Position numbers and translations under genes: made by a program. From positions 1 to 64,000 of the forward strand of contig JAJBAW010000001.1 in assembly GCA_020532545.1 (NCBI GenBank): 64,000 nt of DNA, written 5' to 3'. Within the stretch, counting starts at the first letter, position 1; each line of letters starts with the position of its first letter. Below, one piece after another: positions 35,811-45,591 of this stretch. Below the pieces are notes generated by a model. It was given only the letters and a program-made list of their open reading frames with translations. It was not told the origin of the DNA and searched no databases. The DNA is from Candidatus Cloacimonadota bacterium (GTDB lineage Bacteria; Cloacimonadota; Cloacimonadia; Cloacimonadales; Cloacimonadaceae).

Positions 35811-36926
35811 ATGATAAAAGTAAATAATCCCTCGCCCAAAAAGCTAATCAGCATCTTGAACAAGAACCCGCTGAAGCAAGAGAGTATCCTGCATTATACG
35901 GGAACTATGTGGGGAGTGGGAGCCCGGCTGTCGGCCATCGATACCATCAAAAGGATCAATGATCTCAAACAGCGTGATGGGGCCGGAATGATAGTTCTGG
36001 TACCCAATATTATGTGGTTTGACGAACAGAATATTCCCATCCCGGACAAGATTTACGCGCTGATGCAACAGTATTTTCCCGGTAATCTCAGCATAGCTTT
36101 TCCTGTGGATGATCCGCGGTTTGAGCACATAGCCCTGAATGGGAAGGTAGCTTTTAGGGTGCCGGAAGATCCTCTGCTACGGCTCTTTATCGAGCTTTTG
36201 GACGAGCCCATTGTTAGTACTTCGATCAATTATTCCAGTCTTCCTGCAGAAAACGATGTTGCGAGACTGGAGAGGATCTTCGGTTCGTGGTTTGATTTTG
36301 CCCTGTATCCTTCCAGAAGGGTGATTCAGGATGGAGCCACAGCTTCTACTATCGTAGAATACTTCGGCAAGAAAGAAGGCGGGATCGAAGATCTCAAATG
36401 CCTGCGCGAGGGCTCGGTACCTTTTTATGAGGTGAAGAAATCCTTCTTCCAGCCTCTGGTGATGTTCGTCTGCACAGCCAATATCTGTCGCAGTCCCATC
36501 GCTGAAAAACTCTTTGCCAAGATGATCCGGGAGCAGCAGCTCAATCTGGATACCGATAGCAGTGGACTACTGGAAGGCGGGCACATGATCTCGCTATTCT
36601 CCATGCAGCTCCTCATGCAGAATGGTATGATGGAGGCTCAAGAGCATGTCTCCAAGAAGATTACACCGGAAATGGTGGCAAGATCCTGGCTGGTAATCAC
36701 CATGGAAGAACGCCAGCGGAATTTCCTGCGGGAAGCGAATCCTCAGACCAGTCACAAGATACTCACCCTCAATGAAATCACCGGATTTGGCGGCGATATA
36801 GAAGACCCTCATGGCAGTAGTCTTGAGTACTATCAAAAGACCTATGCCCTCATCGAAGAGCGCTTAAACATACTCATTAAAATGATAAAAAACGACGAGA
36901 TAAAACTCTTTAAGGATAAACAATAA
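35811..36926 (+). CDS. Fusion of Sua5/YrdC-like domain and low-molecular-weight phosphatase
   Basis: The protein has 371 residues. Residues ~15-210 resemble the Sua5/YrdC/YwlC fold ([30 protein letters not shown]). Residues ~215-370 are a low-molecular-weight tyrosine or arginine phosphatase with P-loop CTANICRS (C221 to R227/S228) and the acid DPHG (D332). In Bacillus the separate proteins YwlC and YwlE are encoded close together, so this fusion mirrors a known gene neighbourhood. The Sua5 part lacks some usual motifs (TMWGVG for TVYGLG; KQRD for KxRP), so its threonylcarbamoyl-AMP synthase activity is uncertain. The end overlaps purL by one base. Confidence 0.83.
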   Translation: MIKVNNPSPKKLISILNKNPLKQESILHYTGTMWGVGARLSAIDTIKRINDLKQRDGAGMIVLVPNIMWFDEQNIPIPDKIYALMQQYFPGNLSIAFPVDDPRFEHIALNGKVAFRVPEDPLLRLFIELLDEPIVSTSINYSSLPAENDVARLERIFGSWFDFALYPSRRVIQDGATASTIVEYFGKKEGGIEDLKCLREGSVPFYEVKKSFFQPLVMFVCTANICRSPIAEKLFAKMIREQQLNLDTDSSGLLEGGHMISLFSMQLLMQNGMMEAQEHVSKKITPEMVARSWLVITMEERQRNFLREANPQTSHKILTLNEITGFGGDIEDPHGSSLEYYQKTYALIEERLNILIKMIKNDEIKLFKDKQ

Positions 36927-39127
36927 TGCAAATTACAGATCAGATCATCGCCGAACACGGCATCTCAAAGGAAGAATATCAGTACATACTGGAAATCTTG
37001 GGACGCGAACCCAAGCTGGTGGAATTGGGCATATTCAGCGTGATGTGGAGCGAACATGCCAGCTATAAGAACTCTATCTTGCAACTCAAAACCCTGCCCA
37101 AAGAAGGCAAGATGATGCTCACCGAAACCGGAGAAGAAAACGCCGGCGTGGTGGATATCGGAGATAATCTGGCGATCAGCTTCAAGATTGAAAGCCACAA
37201 TCACCCCTCCGCTCTGGAGCCCTATCATGGCGCAGCTACAGGCGTGGGAGGCATCCTGCGGGATATCTTTACCATGGGAGCGCGGCCCATCGCAGCGCTG
37301 AATTCCCTGAGGTTTGGCAATCCCCAAAACCCCACAGTCAAACACCTTCTATCCGAAGTGGTGCGTGGCATTGCGGATTATGGCAATTGCTTTGGAGTTC
37401 CTACTGTGGGCGGAGAAATCTATTTTGAAGACAGCTATGAGGGCAATCCTCTGGTAAACGCCATGGCTATAGGACTGCTCAAACACGAAGATCTGGCCAA
37501 ATCCGCTGCAGCAGGAGTGGGCAATGCCGTGATCATAGTAGGTGCAAAGACCGGCAGAGACGGCATCCATGGTGCGACCTTTGCTTCTATCGAACTTTCG
37601 GAAGAATCCGAAGAAAAACGCACAGCCGTTCAAGTGGGAGATCCTTTTTATGAGAAGCTCCTGCTGGAAGCTACTTTGGAGATCATTTACGCCGGATTGG
37701 TGGTGGGAATTCAGGATATGGGAGCCGCAGGGCTTACCTGTTCCAGCTCCGAGATGGCGGGCAAAGGCGAAGTGGGCATAGAGATCGACGTGAGCAAAGT
37801 GCCTCAGCGAGAAAGCGGTATGACTACCTATGAGATCATGCTTTCGGAATCTCAAGAGCGCATGCTGGTGATAGTGGAGCCGCACAATATCGCTAAAGTA
37901 CTGAGCATCTTTGCAAAGTGGGATCTGGATGCGGTGCAGATTGGCACAATCACCGATGATAAGATCCTTCGGGTAAAAAACCAAGGCGTGGTGGAAGCTG
38001 AGATCCCGGCAGAGTACCTGATTCTGGGTGGCAAAGCGCCGGTTTATAAGCGCGAATCCCAGCGGCCGGAGTATCTGGACAGCTTGCAAAATGAAGATCT
38101 GAGCCAGATCAATCTGGATCATAACCTGAATGAGATCTTGCAGCAACTTTTAGCGACCCCGAATATCGCCTCCAAACGCAATGTTATCAGTCAATATGAC
38201 CACATGGTGGGAATCTCCACCACAGTCGAGCCCGGTAGTGATGCCGCGGTGATCCGCATCCGCGAGAGCGACAAAGCCATTGCCGCCTCTACGGATTGTA
38301 ATGGTCGCTACTGCTATCTTGATCCTTATGAAGGCACCAAAGCTGCAGTGGCAGAAGCTGCCCGGAATGTGGCCTGCAGCGGAGCCCAGCCCATGGCCAT
38401 CAGCAATTGCCTGAATTTTGGCAATCCCTACAAACCGGAGGTCTATTACGGCTTCATGGAATGCATCCGCGGCATGAAAGACGCTTGTCTAGCCTTCGAC
38501 ACCCCTGTGACCGGTGGGAATGTCAGTTTTTACAACGAAAGCCCGGAAGGCGCCATCTATCCCACACCCGTAATCGCCATGCTGGGACTGATGCAGGACT
38601 TCCGCAAAGCCCAAACTCAGTATTTCAAGACAGTGGGAGACAAAGTCTTCCTTCTGGGGCCTCTTGCCAAGACCATCGGTGGCAGCGAATATCTCAAGGT
38701 GATTCATCATAAGATCGCCGGTCTGCCTCCCCGGATAGATCTCGCTCTGGAAAAAAGGGTGCAGGATACTGTGCTGGAGCTGAATGAAGCCGGACTGACT
38801 CACAGTGCCCATGATCTCAGTGAAGGTGGCCTGGCCATCGCTTTGGCAGAAAGCTGCTTCCATCCCGAACAGACTTTTGGCTTCAAAGGCAAGTTCTCAC
38901 ATGCCCAAGCTGCTGCCCTATGCTACTTTGGAGAGGCTGGTGCCAATATCATCATCTCGGCGGCACCAGAGCATCAAGCCGCTATCCAGGCTTTGGCCAA
39001 AAAGCATCAGGTCGAGCTGCATGAACTGGGCGAAGTAACTAAAGAGCAATCCTTTATAATCAATGATAAGATCGATGTATCTGCTCTGAGACTCAGAGAA
39101 GCATACGAAACTGGCATAACTCTATAA
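36926..39127 (+). CDS. purL: Phosphoribosylformylglycinamidine synthase, large subunit
   Basis: The protein has 733 residues, as expected for the small (PurLQS-type) PurL rather than the ~1300-residue fused form. Motifs include [54 protein letters not shown], and a repeated half with [20 protein letters not shown] and [11 protein letters not shown]. It performs the fourth step of purine synthesis, FGAR to FGAM, and needs PurQ and PurS, which are not in this window. The ATG overlaps the previous stop (TAATG). Confidence 0.95.
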   Translation: MQITDQIIAEHGISKEEYQYILEILGREPKLVELGIFSVMWSEHASYKNSILQLKTLPKEGKMMLTETGEENAGVVDIGDNLAISFKIESHNHPSALEPYHGAATGVGGILRDIFTMGARPIAALNSLRFGNPQNPTVKHLLSEVVRGIADYGNCFGVPTVGGEIYFEDSYEGNPLVNAMAIGLLKHEDLAKSAAAGVGNAVIIVGAKTGRDGIHGATFASIELSEESEEKRTAVQVGDPFYEKLLLEATLEIIYAGLVVGIQDMGAAGLTCSSSEMAGKGEVGIEIDVSKVPQRESGMTTYEIMLSESQERMLVIVEPHNIAKVLSIFAKWDLDAVQIGTITDDKILRVKNQGVVEAEIPAEYLILGGKAPVYKRESQRPEYLDSLQNEDLSQINLDHNLNEILQQLLATPNIASKRNVISQYDHMVGISTTVEPGSDAAVIRIRESDKAIAASTDCNGRYCYLDPYEGTKAAVAEAARNVACSGAQPMAISNCLNFGNPYKPEVYYGFMECIRGMKDACLAFDTPVTGGNVSFYNESPEGAIYPTPVIAMLGLMQDFRKAQTQYFKTVGDKVFLLGPLAKTIGGSEYLKVIHHKIAGLPPRIDLALEKRVQDTVLELNEAGLTHSAHDLSEGGLAIALAESCFHPEQTFGFKGKFSHAQAAALCYFGEAGANIIISAAPEHQAAIQALAKKHQVELHELGEVTKEQSFIINDKIDVSALRLREAYETGITL

Positions 39128-39142
39128 AAAGTGGAGGAGGAA

Positions 39143-39727
39143 ATGAAAATGAACTTTTTCTTCGGTAACGTCTTTTGGGGGATACTCCTGGTCCTATGGG
39201 GTGCTTCGTTGATCTTGAGGACTTTCAATATCAACATGCCCATGCACAAGATCTTCCTGGCTGTAATCATCATCATGTTTGGTGTAAAGCTACTCATCGG
39301 AACCTCAAACAAGGCCGTGAAAGGCAATCGCTCTCAGGGAAGATCATACATCCGCAGCAACAAGAGTGGAGATTATAATATGATCTTTTCAAGCGGGAAA
39401 TTTGATCTCACCGATTTGGAAGAAGGTGCCAGGGATATCGAAATCAATGTGGTATTTGGCTCTGCTGAAGTGGTATTGCCCAATCATCTGCCATTCGATA
39501 TCGAACCTACCACGGTTTTTGGAGCCACAGTGCTTCCCGAACGCAGTCAATATGGCTTTGGCGATAGTCACTATAAGGCTGGCGAGGGACAGGGCAGAGC
39601 TATCCATATCGAGTCTAATAGCGTTTTTGGCCGCATAGAGTACATCTTCCAGGATGTGCGCGGCAAGGATATCATCGAGCCCCTCGATCCTGACGCAGAA
39701 GCTGCAGGTACAGACAGCGATTTCTAA
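39143..39727 (+). CDS. LiaF-like membrane protein
   Basis: About 194 residues from the ATG at 39143. The next ATG at 39149 is equally well placed relative to the GGAGGAGG site (39133-39140). There are two N-terminal membrane segments (FWGILLVLWGASLIL and IFLAVIIIMFGVKLL). The C-terminal half is beta-rich (IEINVVFGSAEVVLP, VFGRIEYIF), like the LiaF/VraT and DUF5668-type envelope-stress proteins. It could be involved in cell-envelope stress signalling, but no two-component genes are adjacent. It directly follows purL and precedes the patatin gene. Confidence 0.7.
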   Translation: MKMNFFFGNVFWGILLVLWGASLILRTFNINMPMHKIFLAVIIIMFGVKLLIGTSNKAVKGNRSQGRSYIRSNKSGDYNMIFSSGKFDLTDLEEGARDIEINVVFGSAEVVLPNHLPFDIEPTTVFGATVLPERSQYGFGDSHYKAGEGQGRAIHIESNSVFGRIEYIFQDVRGKDIIEPLDPDAEAAGTDSDF

Positions 39728-39736
39728 GCTAATCAA

Positions 39737-41896
39737 ATGAAGAAACCAGCCCTTATCATCGCTTTGATGATGCTTGTGAGCGTGGCTTTTGCCAGCGAGA
39801 TAGGTTATGCCCTATCCGGAGGCGGAGCTCGCGGCTTTGCCCACATAGGCATCCTCAAGGTCCTGGAAGAAGAGGGACTAAAGCCGGATTACATCACCGG
39901 TACCAGCATCGGAGCCATCATCGGCGGAATGTACGCCCTGGGCTTCACTGCTGCTGAGATTGAGGAGATGGCCTCCAGCACAGATTGGAATGCCCTGATG
40001 CAGGACAAAGTCTCGCGGAGAGGTCTATATATCGGCCAAAAACGATGGGCTCCCTATGGCAATGCCGTGTTTGAGCTGGATCGGCATTGGCTGCCGAAAT
40101 TGCCCTCGGCGGTGTTTAAAGTAAATTCGCTGAATCTAGCGCTATTTGATTTGGTCGCCAGCGCTTCACAGGAGCAGGATTTTTTCCGCTACCCCATACC
40201 CTTCAGTTGTGTAGCCACGAATTTGGGAACAGGGCAGCCTTATGTCTTCAAATCAGGCTCACTTTTGCAGGCCATCCGCGCTTCAATATCCATCCCCAGT
40301 ATATTGCCCCCGTTTCAGGTGGGGGAAGAGTACTACATCGATGGAGGAATCTCCCAAAACCTCCCTATAGCAGAGGTGAAGGAAATGGGAGCCCAGCAGG
40401 TGGTGGGCATCAAGGTGAATTCCACGCTCAGAGCTGCACGGCAATTGAACAACATTGTGGATGTTTTGGACCAAACCATCAATATCGGAGTCAGCCGCAA
40501 TCTCAGTGAAGGCCTGGATCAATGTGATCTCTTGCTGGAGCCTGATCTTTTACAATACTCCTCCGGCAATTTTAAATATGTGAGAGAGATCATCGCGATC
40601 GGAGAAAGCTATGCCCGTGATCATATAGAAGAAATCAGGGCTTTCGCCAGGGCGTATCAGGATAGCGATCAAAAGCCTCTTAAGCATTTTGACAAAGATC
40701 TGGATTCTTTCTTCGTAAGCAGCATAGAAGTGTATGGTAGCAATCGTCTTAGTGCCGCTAAAATCCGTGAGTACTTAGGGCTGCATTCCGGTGGAACCAT
40801 GTCCAAACAAGAGATATTTGCAGCCTGTCACCGGGGCTGGAATTCACAATACTTCAATGTCTTATATCCTGATCTTGTGCCTTTGGAAGACGGCAGCTAC
40901 AGGCTGGGCCTCCATGTGAGCGAGCGCGAACCCAAGACTATCGCCATCAATAATTCCTACAACGACGTAGAAAAGCTCACCGCCAGCGTGGTACTCAGTG
41001 TGGAGAATTTGCTGCTGAAGAATTCCAAGCTCATGGCCGGAGTGCTCCTGGGTGGCAAAAACGAGCTGGACATAGATTACGTGAAGAATTTCGGGAACTA
41101 TTGGGGTGTTTATTATCGGATATTCCCTTATATCAATGAGAAAACCCTGTATGTGTATAATGACGAGCATTACCGGATAAATAGCGTAAAATCTCTGGAA
41201 TGGGGTGGCACCACAGGGCTGGGGCTCTTTACCAAAGACATCGCGGTGGCGGAACTCTTTTGGTATTATAGCAATACCAATCTATATCGGGGCATCTCAG
41301 AATCTGAAATGATTTCCCGACGCTATACTGTAAGCGGATTTGGCCTGAAAGCCTATCATGAGAGCCTGGACGACTATACCTTTCCCTATAGTGGGGCTAG
41401 AGTGCTGGGCAAGTTCAATTTTGCCCGGGACGAGAGGATTTCGGATTATATCTATAACAGCATGAAAGGTCGCATGGACGCGTATCTGCCTGTGGCGAAA
41501 GGCCTCAGCCTCAAGGTCGCAGGCAATATCGGCAGCTACTTTGATTCCACCCCTTCAGATAAGTTTGACCCCTTTACCATCGGTGGCATAGATGGCTTTA
41601 AGGGCTATTCCCGCTATGAGATCAGTGCCCCGCACTTCTTGATTTACGAGCTGGGCGTGGTACTCAATCCCTTCAAGAACCTGCACTTGCAGGCAGGGGT
41701 TCAGGGAATGAGCTATGCTGATGATGAGTTTTTGGCCAAGGATGCCTGGACAGAGTATTGTGCCTATGCTGGCATAGGATACAGCACCATGTTTGCGCCT
41801 TTGCGCCTGCAGCTTGCCCTCAATGAGCGCAGCAATGTAAACGTCATGCTTTCCCTGGGCTTCGATACAGATATCTTCGAGTTCTCCAGAAAGTAA
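39737..41896 (+). CDS. Patatin-like phospholipase with outer-membrane barrel
   Basis: The protein has 719 residues. A signal peptide is followed by a patatin domain with SGGGARGFAHIG (oxyanion), GTSIG (nucleophile S57) and the partner D202 in DGGISQN. The rest contains a POTRA-like section (~315-400) and a C-terminal beta-barrel (~400-719) like BamA/FhaC-type surface antigens. This is the RssA/PlpD-like layout in which a lipase domain is linked to an outer-membrane barrel. Its substrate is not predictable. It ends convergently only 15 bases from ribD. Confidence 0.9.
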   Translation: MKKPALIIALMMLVSVAFASEIGYALSGGGARGFAHIGILKVLEEEGLKPDYITGTSIGAIIGGMYALGFTAAEIEEMASSTDWNALMQDKVSRRGLYIGQKRWAPYGNAVFELDRHWLPKLPSAVFKVNSLNLALFDLVASASQEQDFFRYPIPFSCVATNLGTGQPYVFKSGSLLQAIRASISIPSILPPFQVGEEYYIDGGISQNLPIAEVKEMGAQQVVGIKVNSTLRAARQLNNIVDVLDQTINIGVSRNLSEGLDQCDLLLEPDLLQYSSGNFKYVREIIAIGESYARDHIEEIRAFARAYQDSDQKPLKHFDKDLDSFFVSSIEVYGSNRLSAAKIREYLGLHSGGTMSKQEIFAACHRGWNSQYFNVLYPDLVPLEDGSYRLGLHVSEREPKTIAINNSYNDVEKLTASVVLSVENLLLKNSKLMAGVLLGGKNELDIDYVKNFGNYWGVYYRIFPYINEKTLYVYNDEHYRINSVKSLEWGGTTGLGLFTKDIAVAELFWYYSNTNLYRGISESEMISRRYTVSGFGLKAYHESLDDYTFPYSGARVLGKFNFARDERISDYIYNSMKGRMDAYLPVAKGLSLKVAGNIGSYFDSTPSDKFDPFTIGGIDGFKGYSRYEISAPHFLIYELGVVLNPFKNLHLQAGVQGMSYADDEFLAKDAWTEYCAYAGIGYSTMFAPLRLQLALNERSNVNVMLSLGFDTDIFEFSRK

Positions 41897-41911
41897 AACC
41901 GATTCCGGGGG

Positions 41912-42994
41912 CTATAAGAGCGGATAGCCGGTAATCAAGATATTGTCCTGCAGCTTCTTCACCTTGATTCTTTCCAATTGCACAGCGCGGTCTACATTGT
42001 GGCGGTCATAGTGTCTCAATACGCTTTTTTCTCCGCCGAGGATCATATTACCGTAAAAGATCATGCACTTATCCACCAGCTTTGCTTTCCAAAAAGCTTC
42101 ACTCAGCCGGTTTCCGGTTTCCAAAAGCACAGAATTTAGCTTCATCTCATAGAGCGCGGCCATCACAGCTTTCAGATCCAGCTCGTCCTTGTTGCCAGCA
42201 ACCTGTCTGAGCTGCAGTCCCTTGTCCTGCAATGCCTTGATTTTGTCTTCACTTGCCAGATGATACAAGATCATGGCGGGAAAATCCTCTGCGCTGGCCA
42301 CGAGCTTTGAGGAGAGTGCGATATCCAAAGAGGGGTCCAGGATCACCCGCAAAGGCTGGTTGGCAGAGCGCAAGCCACGCGCGTTTAGCATGGCATCGTC
42401 ATGCGCCACACTCTTGATGCCCGCCAAAACCACATCGACCTGAGCGCGGACTCTATGCACATGTTTACGCGAGGCGGGATTTGATATCCATTTTGAACTG
42501 CCATCACTGGCAGAGTATTTGCCATCCAAAGACAAGGCGCTTTTCCAGATCACAAAAGGACGTCTGTATTGCACAGAAAAAATATAGTATTCCAGTTGCT
42601 CTGTGATCTCTTCTGCAAAAAATCCGTGTTCCACCTGAATCCCAGCTTCTTGCAAAGCTTTGATGCCGTTGCCGGAAACCAGAGGATTGGGGTCCATTAT
42701 CCCCACCACCACGCGCTTGATCCCAGCTTTGATGATGGCATCTGTACAGGGTGGAGTTTTTCCGTAAATGCAGCAGGGTTCCATGCTTACATACATGGTA
42801 GAGCCTTTGCATTTGTTGCCGGCGGCTTTGATGGCCACTATTTCAGCGTGATCAGATCCGTAAGGCTGGGTATTGCCTTCTGCCACGATCTTACCGCCAT
42901 TCACTATCACTGCGCCCACAAAGGGATTGGGCGAGCACTTGCCCCGGGAGCGTTCTGCCACTCGCATGGCGAGTTTCATATAATATCTATCCAT
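41912..42994 (-). CDS. ribD: Bifunctional riboflavin biosynthesis deaminase/reductase RibD
   Basis: The protein has 360 residues. The N-terminal deaminase has the zinc site SDHAEIVAI and EPCCIYGKTPPCTDA. The C-terminal reductase begins around residue 150 (FVIWKSALSLDGKYSASDGSSKWIS) and has a GNRLSEAF segment. It carries out steps 2 and 3 of riboflavin synthesis. Other rib genes are not in this window. The start overlaps the end of the upstream TPR gene by eight bases, suggesting coupled expression. Confidence 0.94.
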   Translation of the reverse strand: MDRYYMKLAMRVAERSRGKCSPNPFVGAVIVNGGKIVAEGNTQPYGSDHAEIVAIKAAGNKCKGSTMYVSMEPCCIYGKTPPCTDAIIKAGIKRVVVGIMDPNPLVSGNGIKALQEAGIQVEHGFFAEEITEQLEYYIFSVQYRRPFVIWKSALSLDGKYSASDGSSKWISNPASRKHVHRVRAQVDVVLAGIKSVAHDDAMLNARGLRSANQPLRVILDPSLDIALSSKLVASAEDFPAMILYHLASEDKIKALQDKGLQLRQVAGNKDELDLKAVMAALYEMKLNSVLLETGNRLSEAFWKAKLVDKCMIFYGNMILGGEKSVLRHYDRHNVDRAVQLERIKVKKLQDNILITGYPLL

Positions 42995-44162
42995 AAAGTT
43001 CCAGGTTCCTTTTTGCCATTTCGTGGGTGGGGAAGTTCTGCAAGATTTCGCGCCACATGTTCAGGGCTTTGGCTTTGTCGCCCCCTGCCAGGTGGGCTAT
43101 AGCCAGGTTGTTCTTTGCATCCGGGTTTTCAGGCTCAAGCTGCACCAGGGCGGCAAACCATTTTTGGGCCTCAGGATAATCCTTATCATTCAGATTCATC
43201 AGCCCCAAATGCATATAGGGAGGGGCAAAGGAATTGTCCAGGGCGATGGAGGACAAGAGATTCTGTTTGGCCTTAGCGGGCTGCTTTACCAGGAGCCAGT
43301 ACAGAGCCTTATAGTAATACAAGTCAGCACTATCCGGATAGCTACGCAAGGCCAGGGTGATTTCTTCCAGGGCCTTCGCTTCCTCTCCATTGGCTAAAAT
43401 CTGCGCTATCGTCTGATAGACAGCATTTTGCTTGAAATACAGAGCAGGATTGCCGTTTAGACTTTGCCGCAGATACCAGCTATCGTCTTCTTTGCGCAGG
43501 ATGAGGGTGTATTCGTCACGATAGTTAAGCTCTACAAACACAATAGCTTGAAAGTTGTCTTCGGATAAGCCGCTGTGGATAAAGCTATAGTTTTTGAGCT
43601 TTTTCAAAAATGGATTGTTGCGGATGAGATCGGCATAAAGACCGTCTAAATCCGGGAGTGAAGAGGTATTCAGGGTGAGTTCTTGCAGTTCGCCATATTC
43701 CAGGGCGATGATGTGATCCAGATACTGGCCTGCGACATCTTCTGCGCTGTCTGTTTTCGCTACTTTTTGGTAGGGGAGATCCAGCTTTTGCATCAGATAA
43801 TCGACCGGGAAATTCCCCGGATATTGAAATTCGGAGAGGATCTCCAAGGCTCTCTTTTTATCTGCTGAAGCCAGCTCGTGCGGGGTTCTGTCATCAAAGA
43901 GGCTGCTGTTTTTGTTGATCCAGATATCTATATAAGTCTTTGTGGCCTGCATAGCTTCGTGATTGTTATCTGCTTTAAAGGCGGGGAAGGGACTGCCTGC
44001 TTCGATCTTGGGGGTATAAGGGCAGGTGTCCGGACACCTTAGATCGATGCGCAATTCATTGCAGCAACGCCAACACAGGCCTTTATTGATCCTGGGACAG
44101 AGCCTGAGCGCCCGCTCGCTACGGCATTTTTTACAGCGGTCTTTGGGGCTCAAAGAGAACAC
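42987..44162 (-). CDS. TPR protein with cysteine-rich N-terminus
   Basis: The protein has 391 residues. The first 47 carry eight cysteines (C10, C13, C22, C30, C33, C34, C43, C47), suggesting a zinc- or metal-binding domain. The C-terminal ~160 residues contain three to four TPR-like repeats (ALEEITLALRSYPDSADLYY, SIALDNSFAPPYMHLGLMNL, ALNMWREILQNFPTHEMAKR). The middle is unrecognised. It sits between nadE (overlap of 13 bases) and ribD (overlap of eight bases) in one operon. No specific function is assigned. Confidence 0.75.
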   Translation of the reverse strand: MFSLSPKDRCKKCRSERALRLCPRINKGLCWRCCNELRIDLRCPDTCPYTPKIEAGSPFPAFKADNNHEAMQATKTYIDIWINKNSSLFDDRTPHELASADKKRALEILSEFQYPGNFPVDYLMQKLDLPYQKVAKTDSAEDVAGQYLDHIIALEYGELQELTLNTSSLPDLDGLYADLIRNNPFLKKLKNYSFIHSGLSEDNFQAIVFVELNYRDEYTLILRKEDDSWYLRQSLNGNPALYFKQNAVYQTIAQILANGEEAKALEEITLALRSYPDSADLYYYKALYWLLVKQPAKAKQNLLSSIALDNSFAPPYMHLGLMNLNDKDYPEAQKWFAALVQLEPENPDAKNNLAIAHLAGGDKAKALNMWREILQNFPTHEMAKRNLELYG

Positions 44163-44911
44163 GGTTCCTCCGGCATGGGTGTGGGGATGCGTTTGAAAGC
44201 GCTGCGGGCAATCAGTTTGTAAACTTTGTTCACCTCGCTTTGGTCAAAAACATCCAGATCATCCATATTGCGTATAGCCCAGAGAATCTTGTCCAATTCC
44301 GGGTAGGAGATGCCGATCTCCTGTTCGTCGGATTGATCTTCCCAAAGATCGGCCGTGGGCACTTTACTGATCAGCTTTTCCGGCAAGCCCAAAGCTCTGG
44401 ACATACCCCAGACCTCTACTTTATAAAGCTGGGCAATGGGTTCTACGGCTGCTGCCGCATCGCCATGCTGCGTGAAATATCCGGTCATAAACTCACTTTG
44501 GTTGGTGGTTCCCAAGACCAAAGCCCGGTGCTTTACCGATAGATCAAACAGCACGCACATGCGCATTCTGGCCATCCAATTTCCCCTGCGCAGAGTATCG
44601 GCATCTTGTTCGAGGGCAACAAAATAAGCATCCACCATGGGGCTGATATCGATGTTTAATAGCTGTATATCCAGATGCTTGCACAGCAGTTCTGCGTCCT
44701 TCTTGCTTTCGGGACTGCTGCCCCGATAGGGCATAAAGACGCCGATTACCTGGCCTTTCCCGATGGCATGCACTGCCAAAGCAGCAGATAGAGCGCTGTC
44801 TATACCTCCGGAAATTCCGATGATGTATTTCTGTTGTCCGCTGGCCAAAAGGTAATCCTTCAGGAAAGCGGAGATCTTTTTGATCTCTTGATGGAAGTCA
44901 ATCTTTCGCAT
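44150..44911 (-). CDS. nadE: NH3-dependent NAD+ synthetase
   Basis: The protein has 253 residues, lacking the glutaminase domain of the longer form. The PP-loop is ISGGIDSALSAALA, followed by GTTNQSEFMTGYFTQHGD and KVPTADLWEDQSDE. It amidates nicotinic acid adenine dinucleotide to NAD+ using ammonia. It is the first gene of the nadE-TPR-ribD operon, joining two redox-cofactor pathways. An AGAGGAGC site precedes the ATG. Confidence 0.94.
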   Translation of the reverse strand: MRKIDFHQEIKKISAFLKDYLLASGQQKYIIGISGGIDSALSAALAVHAIGKGQVIGVFMPYRGSSPESKKDAELLCKHLDIQLLNIDISPMVDAYFVALEQDADTLRRGNWMARMRMCVLFDLSVKHRALVLGTTNQSEFMTGYFTQHGDAAAAVEPIAQLYKVEVWGMSRALGLPEKLISKVPTADLWEDQSDEQEIGISYPELDKILWAIRNMDDLDVFDQSEVNKVYKLIARSAFKRIPTPMPEEPCSL

Positions 44912-45104
44912 TGTGGCTCCTCTTATTTACTATGCGACAGAAACCATAGGGTCTGCCTCAGGTCAAGTAAAACTTCTTGCTCCTTGCCGTTTTTGGGGCC
45001 GGCTATAAACTAAGTAAATGCGAATATGACTGTGCCGCAGCCATCAGTGCTTGCTCCCTGCACAAAGCCGTGCGCTTGCTTGAGCCATAAACGGGATTTT
45101 AAGG

Positions 45105-45158
45105 CATGTTCGATTCGAGATGACTCGAATATCTAAGTCATCTCGAGTCGAATACATG
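45105..45158. repeat. Dispersed palindromic element, copy 1
   Basis: The arms 45111-45125 and 45136-45150 pair at 14 of 15 positions around a CGAATATCTA loop. An outer CATGT (45105-45109) also pairs with ACATG (45154-45158). The core matches the element at 61561-61606, including the loop CGAATATCT(A/G). Same-family copies in unrelated spacers indicate a repeated palindrome rather than a terminator, and there is no T-run. Confidence 0.75.
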
Positions 45159-45467
45159 TTAAAAGCAAGTCCGACGGAAAGGGAAGAATAGGGCGCTATA
45201 GGGAGTAAAAGGTGCCACTTATCTGGCCCTGAAATGCCCGAAACCCAAACTAAATATCTTTGTGTCAGATATCAATGCTTGCATATACGAAAGCTTACAA
45301 CTATACTATTATTATAGCTTAATTACTAAAAGGGGAGGTATTTCTGCTATGAATGATGTTTAGTTTTCTGGATATAGAGTCTTATTGTAATAGAATTTCC
45401 GTATTTATGGTCTTTTATTTTGCCAATGTTTCAGCATGGATTTCATTGATATGACGATAGCTTTAGC

Positions 45468-45493
45468 TTATTGTGGAAAAGTATCCACAATAA
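45468..45493. promoter_or_regulatory. Perfect 10-base inverted repeat
   Basis: TTATTGTGGA (45468-45477) and TCCACAATAA (45484-45493) are perfect inverted arms around AAAGTA. Each arm includes a sequence close to the DnaA box TTATCCACA. It lies in an AT-rich stretch 100 bases upstream of mscS. It may be an operator for a dimeric regulator, or less likely a DnaA-binding site. Confidence 0.5.
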
Positions 45494-45528
45494 TAGATAA
45501 ACTTCTACCTAAATCACTCTGAATTAGA

Positions 45529-45556
45529 TTGACAGGTTAATTAACTAATATATATT
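45529..45556 (+). promoter_or_regulatory. Candidate promoter for mscS operon
   Basis: A perfect -35 TTGACA (45529-45534), a 16-base spacer and TATATT (45551-45556, 5/6 to the -10 consensus) lie before the mscS start at 45592. This is one of the better sigma-70-type matches in the window. Confidence 0.55.
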
Positions 45557-45591
45557 TACATTATGTGTAAAATACAAAGAGGTACAAAAGC

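Larger units (their letters stand above)
44912..45591. other. AT-rich divergent spacer between nadE and mscS
   Basis: No credible gene is seen. It holds the palindromic element at 45105-45158, the perfect inverted repeat 45468-45477/45484-45493 (TTATTGTGGA) with DnaA-box-like TATCCACAA on each arm, and a promoter before mscS. A GGGGAGG site at 45333-45339 precedes an ATG that is closed after four codons, so it is not counted as a gene. Confidence 0.55.

Noticed and set aside
45349-45363. ATG with a good GGGGAGG site giving a four-codon ORF
   Set aside because: Too short to support, with a poor spacing to the site; possibly a relic. No frame continues it.
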